From positions 434,001 through 498,000 of the forward strand of contig NZ_JBOBFV010000002.1 in assembly GCF_050587365.1 (NCBI RefSeq): DNA of 64,000 bases, read 5' to 3'. Positions 23,275 to 32,256 of the stretch are shown here, piece by piece. A program made the translations under genes and the position numbers. This DNA is from Plantibacter auratus. GTDB lineage: Bacteria; Actinomycetota; Actinomycetes; Actinomycetales; Microbacteriaceae. The notes below the pieces were generated by a model. It did not search any database and had not been told where the DNA came from. It saw only the letters and a program-made list of their open reading frames with translations. The stretch's first letter is position 1. Every line of letters starts with the position of its first letter.

Positions 23275-23880
23275 CGCGACGCCGTTCAGGACGCTCAGCA
23301 CGGCCCGTTCGGCCAGGCCGTCGTCGATCGGCTGGTGCCCGAAGAAGGCGCGGTAGTAGAGGGGGGCCGCCAGGAGGTCGAGCGTGAGTTCCATGTCGAG
23401 GCCGCCCTGGATGTCGCCACGCTCGACCGCGTGTTCGAGCACCGCTCGCGAGGTCGTCCGGCGGGCCTCGAAGTAGTCACGGCGGAAGACCTCACGCAAC
23501 GCCGGATCCGCCTCGAGGTCGGAAACGAGCCCCGGAAGCGCCCGGGTGATCGGGGAGTCCTGGAAGGCGTCCGCCAGGGTGGAGATGCCGGTGATCAGGT
23601 CGCAGTGGACGCACCCGGTGTCGGGCGTCGGCGTCGTGCCGAGCACGGAGATGAGGGTGTGCACGACAACCCCGGGCAGGCTCCCCCAGCGGCGCCGCAA
23701 CGCCGGTTTGCTCGTGCCGGCAGCCGCCGCGACCCCCTCGAGCGTCAGGGCACTGTAGGGCACCGTGGCGAGCATCTCCACGACTGCGGCGGTCGCTCTC
23801 GCGTCGATCGTCGTGTCGCGCGGGCGACCCGGCAGTGGCGGGCTCGTCGCGGACGCATCCACACGCTCCGTTTGCTCCAT
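23212..23880 (-). CDS. TetR family regulator of the divergent MFS gene
   Basis: A 222-residue TetR repressor with helix-turn-helix at about 45-68 (TLEGVAAAAGTSKPALRRRWG). The C-terminal domain (TetR_C_11-like) is helical. Two starts are possible, 23904 and 23880. The latter is chosen because TACGAT lies exactly 6 nt upstream and because 23904 falls inside a palindrome (23902-23918) that looks like its own operator. It probably represses the MFS gene on the other strand. Confidence 0.86.
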   Translation of the reverse strand: MEQTERVDASATSPPLPGRPRDTTIDARATAAVVEMLATVPYSALTLEGVAAAAGTSKPALRRRWGSLPGVVVHTLISVLGTTPTPDTGCVHCDLITGISTLADAFQDSPITRALPGLVSDLEADPALREVFRRDYFEARRTTSRAVLEHAVERGDIQGGLDMELTLDLLAAPLYYRAFFGHQPIDDGLAERAVLSVLNGVASVDWQRHHRARPAASSTGGA

Positions 23881-23901
23881 TCCATGATCGTACTCTAGAT
23901 T

Positions 23902-23918
23902 CATTACGTTCCGTAGTG
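23902..23918. promoter_or_regulatory. CATTACG-TTC-CGTAGTG operator
   Basis: A 7+3+7 inverted repeat with one mismatch, core TACGTTCCGTA, located between the divergent TetR and MFS genes, 22 bp from each start. The size and form are typical of AcrR/TetR-type operators. Confidence 0.6.
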
Positions 23919-23940
23919 GAATGAAAGCAGAGGAGTGGCG

Positions 23941-25332
23941 ATGACCGACGACGACACCGGAGGGGTCTTCTCACCACGGTTCAGCGGCTTCACGATCGGC
24001 ATCCTCGCGAGCGTCGGTGCGGTGGCGTTCGAATCGCTCGGCGTCGCGACGATCCTCCCGGCGGTCGCCGAGGAGCTCGGCGGCCTGGGCGGCTACGGCT
24101 GGGGGCTCTCGGCGCTCATGCTGGCCAACATCGTCGGCACCGTCGTCGCAGGCACCGACATCGACCGACGAGGACCGGCCCGAACCGTCCTCGTCGGCAC
24201 CATCGTCTTCGCGCTCGGCTGCCTGCTCGCGGGACTCGCCCCGGGGTGGGGCGTCTTCATCGCGGCCCGCGCCCTCCAGGGCCTGGGCATCGGCGCCATC
24301 ATGGCCTACGCCTACAGTCTCGTCGGCATCGCCTACCCGGCACGGTTGCAGGCCGTGATGTTCGCGTTCCTCTCCTCGGCCTGGACGATTCCGTCGCTCA
24401 TCGGACCGGTGTTCGCCGGAGCGCTGACCTCGCTGCTCGACTGGCGCGTCGTCTTCTGGTCGATCGCACCGCTCACGCTCGTCCTCCTCCCGCTCGTGCT
24501 CCCCGGCGCCCGGCGGCTGTCGCGTCCGGAACAGCGCTCGACATCCGGCTCACGGCGTCGCCTCCCGGCACCGGTGTGGTTCTCGATCCTGCTCGCCGTC
24601 GGCACTGGAGCCGTGCTCCTCGGGCTCGAACTGGACGCCCTCCCCGCCCTCGTGGCGCTGGTCGTCGGCGGACTCGTCGGCGCCGTCCTGGCGCTGCGGT
24701 GGATCCTGCCGTCCGGAACCCTCCGGCTCCGCCGCGGCGCCCCGGTGGGGATCGTCATCCGCTTCATCCTCTGCGGTGTCTACTTCGGTTCGGAGGCCTT
24801 CCTGCCGCTCGGCTTGACGAGTGTCCACGGACTCGACGTCACCCTCGCCGGCCTGGGTCTAGCCGCCGGCGCGCTCGCTTGGACCGTCGGGTCGTTCGTG
24901 CAGGCGCGGATCGACACTGCGCGGCCCGGCAGACGCGCACGGTCGACGCGCGCCGGCATCCTCGCGCTCGTCGGCGGCGAGGCACTCATGGGCGTCGCCG
25001 TCGCACTGCCTGGCGTGTGGCCGGGCTGGGCCATCGTCGGCTGGACCATCGCCGGGATCGGCATGGGCGTCGCCTTCAACGCCGCGACCTCGGCGACGAT
25101 GGCGGCGACCCCGGCCGAGACCGCGGGGAGCATCAGCGCGAGTCTGCAGCTCGCACAGACGCTCGCCACCGCGACCATCGCCGGTGTCGGTGGTGCCGTC
25201 GTCGCCCGACTCGGAGCGACGACCCCGGCCTTCCTCGCGGTGTTCGGGCTGACCGCAGCACTCGGACTCCTCGGCGTCCTGCTCGCCGGACGACTGGACA
25301 CGGCGAAGGCGGGCGAAGGCCTACGACGGTGA
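23941..25332 (+). CDS. MFS transporter
   Basis: A 463-residue major facilitator with 12-14 hydrophobic helices. Motif A appears as AGTDIDRRGPARTVL after helix 2 and an RALQGLGIGAIMAYAYSLVG (motif C-like) helix follows. GGAG lies 6 nt before ATG 23941. The divergent TetR gene and the palindrome between them indicate an inducible efflux pump. Substrate unknown. Confidence 0.87.
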   Translation: MTDDDTGGVFSPRFSGFTIGILASVGAVAFESLGVATILPAVAEELGGLGGYGWGLSALMLANIVGTVVAGTDIDRRGPARTVLVGTIVFALGCLLAGLAPGWGVFIAARALQGLGIGAIMAYAYSLVGIAYPARLQAVMFAFLSSAWTIPSLIGPVFAGALTSLLDWRVVFWSIAPLTLVLLPLVLPGARRLSRPEQRSTSGSRRRLPAPVWFSILLAVGTGAVLLGLELDALPALVALVVGGLVGAVLALRWILPSGTLRLRRGAPVGIVIRFILCGVYFGSEAFLPLGLTSVHGLDVTLAGLGLAAGALAWTVGSFVQARIDTARPGRRARSTRAGILALVGGEALMGVAVALPGVWPGWAIVGWTIAGIGMGVAFNAATSATMAATPAETAGSISASLQLAQTLATATIAGVGGAVVARLGATTPAFLAVFGLTAALGLLGVLLAGRLDTAKAGEGLRR

Positions 25333-25362
25333 GCGCAGCGTGCGACCGGCGCTCCGACGTGA

Positions 25363-25833
25363 TCAGCGGACGCTGCAGGGCCCCGAGGCGGACAACACGA
25401 TGACCGGGCCCACTTCGGGCGCGTCGGCGAACTCCCCGAGACGCAGGTAGAACCCGTCGTCAGACGTGAACGCCACGGCCCGAGTGGCGTCTGACGATCC
25501 ATCCGCGGCGACCTTCTTCTCCACCTTCCATCCCGCGCGTCCGGCGTACATGGCGGCCGCATCGTCCAACCAGGCGGCACGGTCGAAGTCCGCTGCGACG
25601 CTGATCGTCAGGATCCCGTTGAACTGCGCGGCGCCACCGGTGCACTGGATGTCGACGTCGTCCTCGGCCCCCGTCGACACGCTGTCGGCAGGCAGCGTCG
25701 CCTCGAACTCGGCACGGAGCGAGAGCGCCTCCGACTTCGTGGTGTCGTAGTCCGGCCTGATCTGCAACGATCCACAGCCTGCGAGCGCGCAGGCGAGGAC
25801 GATGCCGATGAGGCCGAGCATTGTCCGACGCAT
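25363..25833 (-). CDS. Small lipoprotein, function unknown
   Basis: A 156-residue protein with a signal sequence ending in the lipobox LAGC (Cys20), so it is anchored to the outer face of the membrane. The mature part has several beta-strand-like segments and one pair of Cys (DIQCTG and SGPCSVR). Start ATG 25833 is preceded by GGGAGGG at 9 nt. It converges on the MFS gene. Not recognised beyond its lipoprotein nature; members of this type occur widely in actinobacteria. Confidence 0.72.
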   Translation of the reverse strand: MRRTMLGLIGIVLACALAGCGSLQIRPDYDTTKSEALSLRAEFEATLPADSVSTGAEDDVDIQCTGGAAQFNGILTISVAADFDRAAWLDDAAAMYAGRAGWKVEKKVAADGSSDATRAVAFTSDDGFYLRLGEFADAPEVGPVIVLSASGPCSVR

Positions 25834-25907
25834 GATGCGATCCCTCCCCGAATGGACCAAGGTCTCCAGCGTAGGTGCCGGGGACGACCGTCGGGCAGAC
25901 TGGACCG

Positions 25908-26810
25908 GTGACCAGATCCGACCCGATCCGAGCCGACACCACCCGAGCAGCCCTCCTCCGCGATCGCATCGTCCAGCAGGTCGCCGAGCAGGGCTTCGGC
26001 GCGCACGGCCTGCACGTGCTCGCCGGTGACGACGAGGCCGAGCATCGCTGGACCGAGGACGTCCGTGAGGACATCCACTCCGCGGCGAAGGGCGTCTGTG
26101 TGCTCGCCGCCGGCCTCGCCATCGACGACGGCCTCATCACGATGGACACCATGCTTGGCGCCGTGTTCCCTGAAGCCGACTTCGGCGACGGCACCGCCGA
26201 CGTCACCCTCCGGCACCTGTTGAACATGACGAGCGGCGTCGACCTCCCCTGGTCGCCGACCCTGCTGTCCGACTGGCCGGACCTGACCCTCGAGTTCCTG
26301 AGCAGGCCGTCCCGTGGTCGCGTTTTCCAGTACTCGAACGCCAGCACCTACACGGCGATGCGCGCACTCGAGACCCGGGTCGGCGACGTCGGCGACTACC
26401 TCGAGCAGCGACTCCTCGCACCACTCGGCATCCACGACGCGCCCTGGGAGCGGTGCCCCCGCGGATTCATCGCGGCCGGCGGAGGGCTGCAGCTCCGCAC
26501 CACGGAACTCGCACGCATCGGCCGCCTCATCCGCGACCGCGGCCGGTGGGCGGGCGAGCAGCTCCTGTCACCGGAGTGGATCAACGCCATGCACACCGAC
26601 TGGGTGCCCTCCGGAACCGGCGCCGGGTACGAGCGGTATGCGCTCGCCGGATGGGATGGTCCGGGCGCGGCCTGGCGACTCCACGGTGCCTACGGGCAGC
26701 TCGTCGTCTTCGCCGGCGACGCCGTGGTCACCATCACGGCCGAGGACCATGAGGGGGCCGACCGCATCGCGGCCTCCGTGTCCTCGCTCCTCACCGACAC
26801 CGCGGACTGA
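25908..26810 (+). CDS. Serine hydrolase, beta-lactamase/penicillin-binding-protein fold
   Basis: A 300-residue cytosolic protein without signal peptide. Ser58-Ala-Ala-Lys61 is the SxxK nucleophile motif, YSN near residue 141 is the YxN motif, and HGAYG near 260 replaces the KTG triad. This is the class C beta-lactamase-like esterase group. GTG 25908 has CAGACT exactly 6 nt upstream (leaderless); GTG 25875 is an alternative. Substrate probably a small ester or amide. Confidence 0.8.
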   Translation: MTRSDPIRADTTRAALLRDRIVQQVAEQGFGAHGLHVLAGDDEAEHRWTEDVREDIHSAAKGVCVLAAGLAIDDGLITMDTMLGAVFPEADFGDGTADVTLRHLLNMTSGVDLPWSPTLLSDWPDLTLEFLSRPSRGRVFQYSNASTYTAMRALETRVGDVGDYLEQRLLAPLGIHDAPWERCPRGFIAAGGGLQLRTTELARIGRLIRDRGRWAGEQLLSPEWINAMHTDWVPSGTGAGYERYALAGWDGPGAAWRLHGAYGQLVVFAGDAVVTITAEDHEGADRIAASVSSLLTDTAD

Positions 26811-26829
26811 GCCCGCCTGCGGGCGCGGG

Positions 26830-27210
26830 TCAGCTTCCTGCGCGGAGCACTCCCGCCGCCGCTTCGACAGTCGAGACGAACGTGGCGCCGACGCTTCGGT
26901 GCCCGGACCGGATCTCCTGCTGCGGAGCGTCGGAGAGCACGACCACGTCGATGTCGAGGATTCGACAGACACGCGCCTTGTACGCGATGTCGACGCGGTC
27001 CCCAACTCGCGGGCACAAGACGACCGCGCTCGGCGGGAAGCGTTCGTTTGTGAGCATCTCGCCCCAGGACGACGCCGCGATCGTCACCTGCAGATCAGGC
27101 GCGTGGGAGTCGAGCCACGACACGGCAGACGCGCGGGCGCGGTCGTCACTGTCCAGTACGCCGACCGTTCGCATCGATACCTCGTCACTCGTCACCGCAT
27201 CCGGAGTCAT
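26830..27210 (-). CDS. Stand-alone receiver-like protein with no phosphoacceptor Asp
   Basis: A 126-residue protein resembling the receiver domain of LuxR-type response regulators: VGVLDSDDRARA at strand 1, AVVLCPRVGD at strand 3, IDVVVLSDAP at strand 4 and GATFVSTVEAAAGVL at the end. The strand-3 position that normally carries the phosphorylated Asp is Cys (VVLCP), so phosphotransfer is unlikely. No DNA-binding domain follows. It may be a pseudo-receiver adaptor or a shortened regulator. No histidine kinase is adjacent. Confidence 0.62.
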   Translation of the reverse strand: MTPDAVTSDEVSMRTVGVLDSDDRARASAVSWLDSHAPDLQVTIAASSWGEMLTNERFPPSAVVLCPRVGDRVDIAYKARVCRILDIDVVVLSDAPQQEIRSGHRSVGATFVSTVEAAAGVLRAGS

Positions 27211-27459
27211 ACCCCGATGGTGTCGGCGCCATCCGTAAGATACCAGCGCCGGGACCACCCGCGGCGCACGGGATCCGAACCCCACCGCACCACCCACCCA
27301 CGCCTGACGCGGACCGTCCACCACGGACGGCTCGCGGCGCTTGCGCCCCACAGGCCTGGCGGGCACGATGGACGGGTACCGCGGTGTCGTGGTGATCGTC
27401 GAAGCCCAGGCCGACTTGTCTGCCGACCGATCCCCCGCTCCGCCTCGGAGGCATCGTCC

Positions 27460-28734
27460 ATGACGACTGCTCGCTCATTCCCACCTTCCATCCCCGGGCC
27501 CGTCCGCTCAGCCGCCAGCCGGTACCGCGGTGTCCTCGGCCGGGCCGGGGCGCCGCAGTTCTTCCTCGCTGCGGCCGTCGCCCGACTCGGCGTGGCCATG
27601 ACCGGACTCGGGCTGCTGTTCTCGATCCAGCACGCGACGGGGTCGTTCGCGGCCGCGGGGGCGGCGACGGGGGCGTTCGCCCTCGCCGAGGCGGTGGTCG
27701 GTCCGCAGATCGCACGACTCATCGACCGGTGGGGCCAGACGGCGACCGTGCCGGTGGCCGTGCTCGTGCACGTCAGTGCAGTCGTCGTCGCGATCACCAC
27801 TGCAGGACATTCACCGATCGGCATCACCCTGGCGATCGTCCTCGTCGCGGGTGCCGCGATCCCGCAGCCCGGCGCCCTGTCGGCGGCGTGCTGGTCACGG
27901 CTCCTCCTGGAGCCCGAGGCGCTCCGGACCGCCTTCTCCCTCGAGGCGAACGCGAACGACGTCGTGTTCCTGTCGGGACCAATCCTGGTGACGCTCATGA
28001 GTTCCTTGCTCGCGCCGTGGGCGGGATCCGCAGCTGCGGGGATCCTCGTGGTCACCGGCTGCGTCGCACTCTCCTTGCAACGCTCCACCGCACCGATACC
28101 GCGATGTCGACCGGAGCGCGGGGCGGGCGCCCACCGGTCCACTCTCCTCGCCCCGCCGTTCCTCGCGGCGCTCGGGGTGAACCTCGGCCTAGGCTGCTTC
28201 TTCGGCGCGGTGCCACTCCTCGTCACTGCGGCGGCGACGGCGCAGGGGCTCCAGCCGTTCAGCGGACTCGTCCTCGCGCTCTCCAGTGCCGCGAGCATCG
28301 TCGCGGGCGCGCTGTACGGGGCGCTGCGATCGACTCCACAGCCTCCGACCGTGCAGCTGATCGCGTCCGTCGTCCTCACGCTCGCCGTGCTCGTCGGCAC
28401 CGTCTGGCCGACCCTGCCCGGGCTGGCGATCATGCTCCTCGTCGGCGGGACCGCGATCGCACCGCTGCTCGCCTCGTCCTCGCAGATCGTGCAGGCGACG
28501 GTCGTCCCACAGGAACTGACGCAGGGGTTCACCTGGATCAACTCCGCTTCCGCTGCAGGTATCGCGGCGAGCGCCGCGCTCACCGGTTGGCTCGTCGCAC
28601 AGGGAGGCGTCGAGGCCGCGATGCCGACGCTCATGGTCCTCGTCCTGATCGCGGTCGCGTCAGCAGGGTTGGCGCACGCGCGAGCGAAAGCGGGCCGACG
28701 TCGCGAAGATGTCTCGCTCAAGCCTCACCGGTGA
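27460..28734 (+). CDS. MFS transporter
   Basis: A 424-residue membrane protein with about 12 helices. The N-terminal half has FSIQHATGSFAAAGAATGAFALAEAVVGPQIARLIDRWG, with the RLIDRWG form of motif A seen in small-molecule exporters of actinobacteria. GGAGG lies 8 nt before ATG 27460. The frame is open from 26314, but that part overlaps other genes. It stands between the pseudo-receiver gene (opposite strand) and recQ. Substrate unknown. Confidence 0.82.
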   Translation: MTTARSFPPSIPGPVRSAASRYRGVLGRAGAPQFFLAAAVARLGVAMTGLGLLFSIQHATGSFAAAGAATGAFALAEAVVGPQIARLIDRWGQTATVPVAVLVHVSAVVVAITTAGHSPIGITLAIVLVAGAAIPQPGALSAACWSRLLLEPEALRTAFSLEANANDVVFLSGPILVTLMSSLLAPWAGSAAAGILVVTGCVALSLQRSTAPIPRCRPERGAGAHRSTLLAPPFLAALGVNLGLGCFFGAVPLLVTAAATAQGLQPFSGLVLALSSAASIVAGALYGALRSTPQPPTVQLIASVVLTLAVLVGTVWPTLPGLAIMLLVGGTAIAPLLASSSQIVQATVVPQELTQGFTWINSASAAGIAASAALTGWLVAQGGVEAAMPTLMVLVLIAVASAGLAHARAKAGRRREDVSLKPHR

Positions 28735-28885
28735 GGCCCGAGGACTGTCAGCTGGGGATGCGACGTCGACCGGATCCCACGCTAGAACGAGCCACCGACA
28801 CCGTTCAGCTGGGATGGTGTTGCAGAGCCCGTCGCACTCGTCAAGCGGGCTCGCGAGGTCGGTGGGCGGAGGTACCGTCACGGAC

Positions 28886-30559
28886 ATGGGTTCCTCTCGC
28901 ACATCCCCCGGTTCCGTCGATCGCATCGCCCGCGATGAGTTCGGATGGGAGACGTTCCTGCCAGGACAGCGGGAGGCGATCCAGTCGGCGGTCGCGGGGC
29001 GTGACACCCTGTTGGTCCTCGCCACGGGCGGCGGGAAGTCGGCGGTGTACCAGGTCGCCGGTGCTCAGCGCGGTGGCGTGACCCTGGTGATCTCGCCGCT
29101 GGTCGCGCTGCAGGCCGATCAGCTCGCCTCGATCGAAGCCGCGCCGGACGCGCCCCCGGCCGTCGCCCTCAACGCCTCCCTCGGGCAGGCGGCGGTCGCG
29201 AGCGCGTGGGAGCTCGTCGACCAGGGTGGCCCCGTGTACGTGCTGCTGGCTCCTGAGCAGCTCGCGAACGAGGAGACCGTGGACCGGCTCCGGACGGCCG
29301 GTGTCTCGCTGCTGGTCGTCGACGAGGCGCACTGTGTCTCCTCGTGGGGGACCGACTTCCGCCCCGACTACCTGCGCCTGGCCGACGTCCGCCGCGAACT
29401 CGGCGATCCACCCGTCCTCGCGATGACCGCGACCGCGTCCGGCCCTGTCCGCGCGGAGATCATCGACCGGCTGCGCATGCACGACCCGGACGTGCAGGTG
29501 CACGGCGTCGACCGGCCGGAGATCCGGCTCGTCGTCCACCGCCACGAGAGCGAAGCGGAGAAACGGGCCGCGGTCGTCGACGAAGCCCGCGCCTGGACGG
29601 CGCCCGGGCTGGTCTACGTCGCGACGCGGCGCGAGACGGAGCAGTACGCCGACGAGATCGCGGCCGAGGGCCGCCGGGTGGCCGCTTACCACGCGAGTCT
29701 GAAGAGCACCGAACGTCGTGCCGTCCACGATCGCTGGCGCGCCGGCGAACTCGACGTCGTGGTCGCGACCTCCGCGTTCGGCATGGGCATCGACCGCGCC
29801 GATGTGCGTTTCGTCCTGCACGCCACGACCACCGAGTCGCTCGACGCCTACTACCAGGAGGTGGGCCGCGCGGGACGGGACGGTGAGCCGGCGACCACCG
29901 CGCTGCACTACCGGGCGGAGGATCTCGGACTCCGCCGCTTCTTCACCAAGCGGTCGGTGTCGGAGTCGGCGTTGCGCGCCGTGTGGCGGGCAATCCGCGC
30001 GACCCCGGGCGTGACCGTCGGCGATCTCGCGGAGCAGCTCGATCGGCCGCGGCGCACGGTCGCCCGCCTGGTCAACGACCTCGCGGACGCCGGGCTCGTC
30101 GACACCGCCGACGGCGTCCGCGCCATCGACGAGGTCGGTCCGAAGCGCGCGATCGGCGCCGTTCGGGAGACGCTCGAATCACGCGAGCGGATCGCGGAGT
30201 CGCGGCTGGCCATGATGCGCGCCTACGCCGAGACGTCGCACTGCCGCCGGCGGGTCCTGCTGGAGTACTTCGGTGTCGAGGCCCCGGAGTGGTGCGGGAA
30301 CTGCGACGGCTGCGAACGGCACGAAGCGCATCAGGAGCAGGAGCGGGCACAGCAGCACGCCGGGACGGACAGCGCCAGCGACGCCTCGCCGTTGCACGTC
30401 GACCAGGCGGTGCACCACGAGGAGTTCGGTCCGGGCACCGTCATGGGCGTCGAACCCGACCGCGTCACCATCTTCTTCGACGCCGAGGGATACAAGGTTG
30501 TGGCGCTCTCAGCGCTCGAGACCGGCGTCCTCTCCGCCCGCGCGCTCGCCTCGGCCTGA
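28886..30559 (+). CDS. recQ: ATP-dependent DNA helicase RecQ (short actinobacterial form)
   Basis: A 557-residue superfamily 2 helicase. Walker A ATGGGKS (46-52), DEAH box (146-149), motif VI in QEVGRAGRDGEP, then the RQC zinc site Cys453, Cys470, Cys473 and Cys476. It unwinds branched DNA in recombination repair. The usual HRDC domain is absent; instead residues about 505-550 have HHEEFGPGTVMGVEPDRVTIFF, an FGxGxV barrel-like module also seen at the end of UvrD-type helicases. The 3' end overlaps the convergent HAD gene by 51 bp. Confidence 0.9.
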   Translation: MGSSRTSPGSVDRIARDEFGWETFLPGQREAIQSAVAGRDTLLVLATGGGKSAVYQVAGAQRGGVTLVISPLVALQADQLASIEAAPDAPPAVALNASLGQAAVASAWELVDQGGPVYVLLAPEQLANEETVDRLRTAGVSLLVVDEAHCVSSWGTDFRPDYLRLADVRRELGDPPVLAMTATASGPVRAEIIDRLRMHDPDVQVHGVDRPEIRLVVHRHESEAEKRAAVVDEARAWTAPGLVYVATRRETEQYADEIAAEGRRVAAYHASLKSTERRAVHDRWRAGELDVVVATSAFGMGIDRADVRFVLHATTTESLDAYYQEVGRAGRDGEPATTALHYRAEDLGLRRFFTKRSVSESALRAVWRAIRATPGVTVGDLAEQLDRPRRTVARLVNDLADAGLVDTADGVRAIDEVGPKRAIGAVRETLESRERIAESRLAMMRAYAETSHCRRRVLLEYFGVEAPEWCGNCDGCERHEAHQEQERAQQHAGTDSASDASPLHVDQAVHHEEFGPGTVMGVEPDRVTIFFDAEGYKVVALSALETGVLSARALASA

Positions 30560-31171
30560 GCGCTCGGGCGCCTGCGCACCGCGAACCGGCACCCCCGCGT
30601 CGCGCAGGCGACCCCGAAGGGCTTCGACCGTCGTGAACCGGTGTGTGGACATCGAGAGCTGTTCTGCTCCCGCGAGTTTCGCAGGCGAGTCGTCGCTGAA
30701 GAACACGTCTTCTCCTCGTACCTGCAGAGCATCGAGCACGTGCTGGAACGCACGGACGTCGGGTTTCGCGAAGCCGATGTCCGCCGAGTTGAAGATCGCG
30801 TCGAAGTGGTCGGCGATGCCCGAGGCTGCGAGTTCAGCAGCGATGGTGTCCGTGCCGTTCGTGAGCACCGCCGTCGTCAAGCCCGCGGTTCGGATCTCGT
30901 CGGACAGCTCCAGCAGCGCGTCGTCGACCGACCACGTCTGAGCACCCCATTCCTCCGCCGCTGCCCGGTCACCGACGAGACCGCCGATCCGGCCGACCCA
31001 TTCGGCTCTCGTGATCCGGCCGGTGGTGACCTCGTCGATGAGCGGCGCCGCGAAGGCGATCCCGGCGAGCACCCCAGGCTGGAGTCCGTACCTGGCCTCG
31101 ATGTCGGACACCTGCGCCGGATCGAAGTGTCGGATCACGCCGTCGAGGTCGAACAGGACGACGCGGATCAC
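30509..31171 (-). CDS. HAD superfamily hydrolase
   Basis: A 220-residue haloacid dehalogenase-type phosphatase. Motif I is FDLDGV with nucleophile Asp8 and Asp10; motif II is LTNGTD; the motif III/IV region is KPDVRAF with FFSDDSPAKL. The ~120-residue cap suggests a phosphoglycolate- or epoxide-hydrolase-like member. The C-terminal tail (after about 195) is Arg/Gly-rich and coincides with the overlap with recQ. The start ATG overlaps the NUDIX stop (ATGA). Confidence 0.85.
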   Translation of the reverse strand: MIRVVLFDLDGVIRHFDPAQVSDIEARYGLQPGVLAGIAFAAPLIDEVTTGRITRAEWVGRIGGLVGDRAAAEEWGAQTWSVDDALLELSDEIRTAGLTTAVLTNGTDTIAAELAASGIADHFDAIFNSADIGFAKPDVRAFQHVLDALQVRGEDVFFSDDSPAKLAGAEQLSMSTHRFTTVEALRGRLRDAGVPVRGAQAPERSGRGERAGGEDAGLER

Positions 31172-31653
31172 GACTCGACCCGTTCCTCGCTGCCCGCCGA
31201 CTCATGCCCAGGAGCGTCGGCGATGACGCGATCGATCCAGTCACGTCGCGGCAGCGTCAGGATCTCGTCCCGAGCGAACCAGCCGAGTTCGAGGAGCTCC
31301 TCGGGATCCGCGGTCGCTTCGCTGAGCAGCTCGCAGTCGTAAGCGGTGGTCACGTACCCGACGTGGTCGCCGTTCGGGTAGCGCACCATCATCGGTTCGC
31401 CGCCGTACACCCCGACGATCCCGCGGATGCGGACCCGGGCGCCGGTCTCCTCGAGGACCTCGCGCAGGAGGGCGTCGGCGGGTTCCTCACCCGGCTCGAC
31501 GCCGCCGCCGATCAGGCTCCAGAGGCCGGAGTGGTGATGGCGACCGAGGAGGAACCGGTCCCCGTCCCTGATCACCGCGGTGACCCCGGGGAGCATGAGG
31601 AACCCGGTCCCGATGTGGGCGCGGATCGAGGCGACGTAGTCGGACATCGGCAT
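31168..31653 (-). CDS. NUDIX hydrolase
   Basis: A 161-residue enzyme with a complete Nudix box at about 50-72 (GVEPGEEPADALLREVLEE, GX5EX7REUXEEXGU). It should hydrolyse a nucleoside diphosphate linked to another group, in damaged-nucleotide clean-up or signalling. ATG 31653 has TAGACT exactly 6 nt upstream and no ribosome site. It is coupled by a 4-bp overlap to the HAD phosphatase, which could remove the released phosphate. Confidence 0.88.
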   Translation of the reverse strand: MPMSDYVASIRAHIGTGFLMLPGVTAVIRDGDRFLLGRHHHSGLWSLIGGGVEPGEEPADALLREVLEETGARVRIRGIVGVYGGEPMMVRYPNGDHVGYVTTAYDCELLSEATADPEELLELGWFARDEILTLPRRDWIDRVIADAPGHESAGSEERVES

Positions 31654-31689
31654 GCGGGGAGTCTACGGAACCGGTCTGACCGGAACGTG

Positions 31690-32211
31690 TCAGTCGGCGT
31701 GCTCCGGCGGCCACACCACGGCGAAGTGTTCGAAGACGATCTCCTCGGACTCCGACCACTCCGCGCCCCGGGCCGCACTGGTCCGTTCCCAGTAGCGTCG
31801 GTGTTCGCGCTGCCAACTCTCGAGCGTGCGGTCGTCCTCACCTTCGGCGAACGCGAAGTCGGCGTCGGCACTCGTGAACGGTCCGATGCGCAGCGCGGTG
31901 CTCCGGATGATGATCTGCGGAGCCCCGGTGCTGTCGCACGCGATCCAGTGCGACCCGATCCGCGGGAGCGGGTCCCCGCGATGCGCGAACTCCGACACGA
32001 GTTCGGCGGTGGCCCGCTTCCGTCCGCTCAGGACGATGTCCAACAGCTCGTCGGCCAGCCCGGCTGTGTCGCCGAAGTGCTCGACGGTGTAGTCGGCGTC
32101 GTCCGCGCCCACGTCCCCGCCCCCGCGATACTCGGCGTACGCCTGCCACATCGTCCTCGCGGCATCGACATCGGGGGCGGTGACCGGGCTGGCGGCGTGT
32201 GCGGAGTCCAT
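31690..32211 (-). CDS. ASCH domain-containing protein
   Basis: A 173-residue protein with the ASCH barrel signature: GLADELLDIVLSGRKRATAEL (the conserved GxKxxT-type edge), then IGSHWIACDSTGAPQIIIRSTALRIG and EGEDDRTLESWQREHRRYW. ASCH proteins bind RNA or modified nucleosides; some are N4-acetylcytidine amidohydrolases. Start ATG 32211 has CACGAT 7 nt upstream. The adjacent NUDIX and HAD genes suggest nucleotide metabolism, by inference. Confidence 0.85.
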   Translation of the reverse strand: MDSAHAASPVTAPDVDAARTMWQAYAEYRGGGDVGADDADYTVEHFGDTAGLADELLDIVLSGRKRATAELVSEFAHRGDPLPRIGSHWIACDSTGAPQIIIRSTALRIGPFTSADADFAFAEGEDDRTLESWQREHRRYWERTSAARGAEWSESEEIVFEHFAVVWPPEHAD

Positions 32212-32256
32212 ACATCCGATCGTGCCAGACCATCCGACAGACCCGTCGACCATGGC

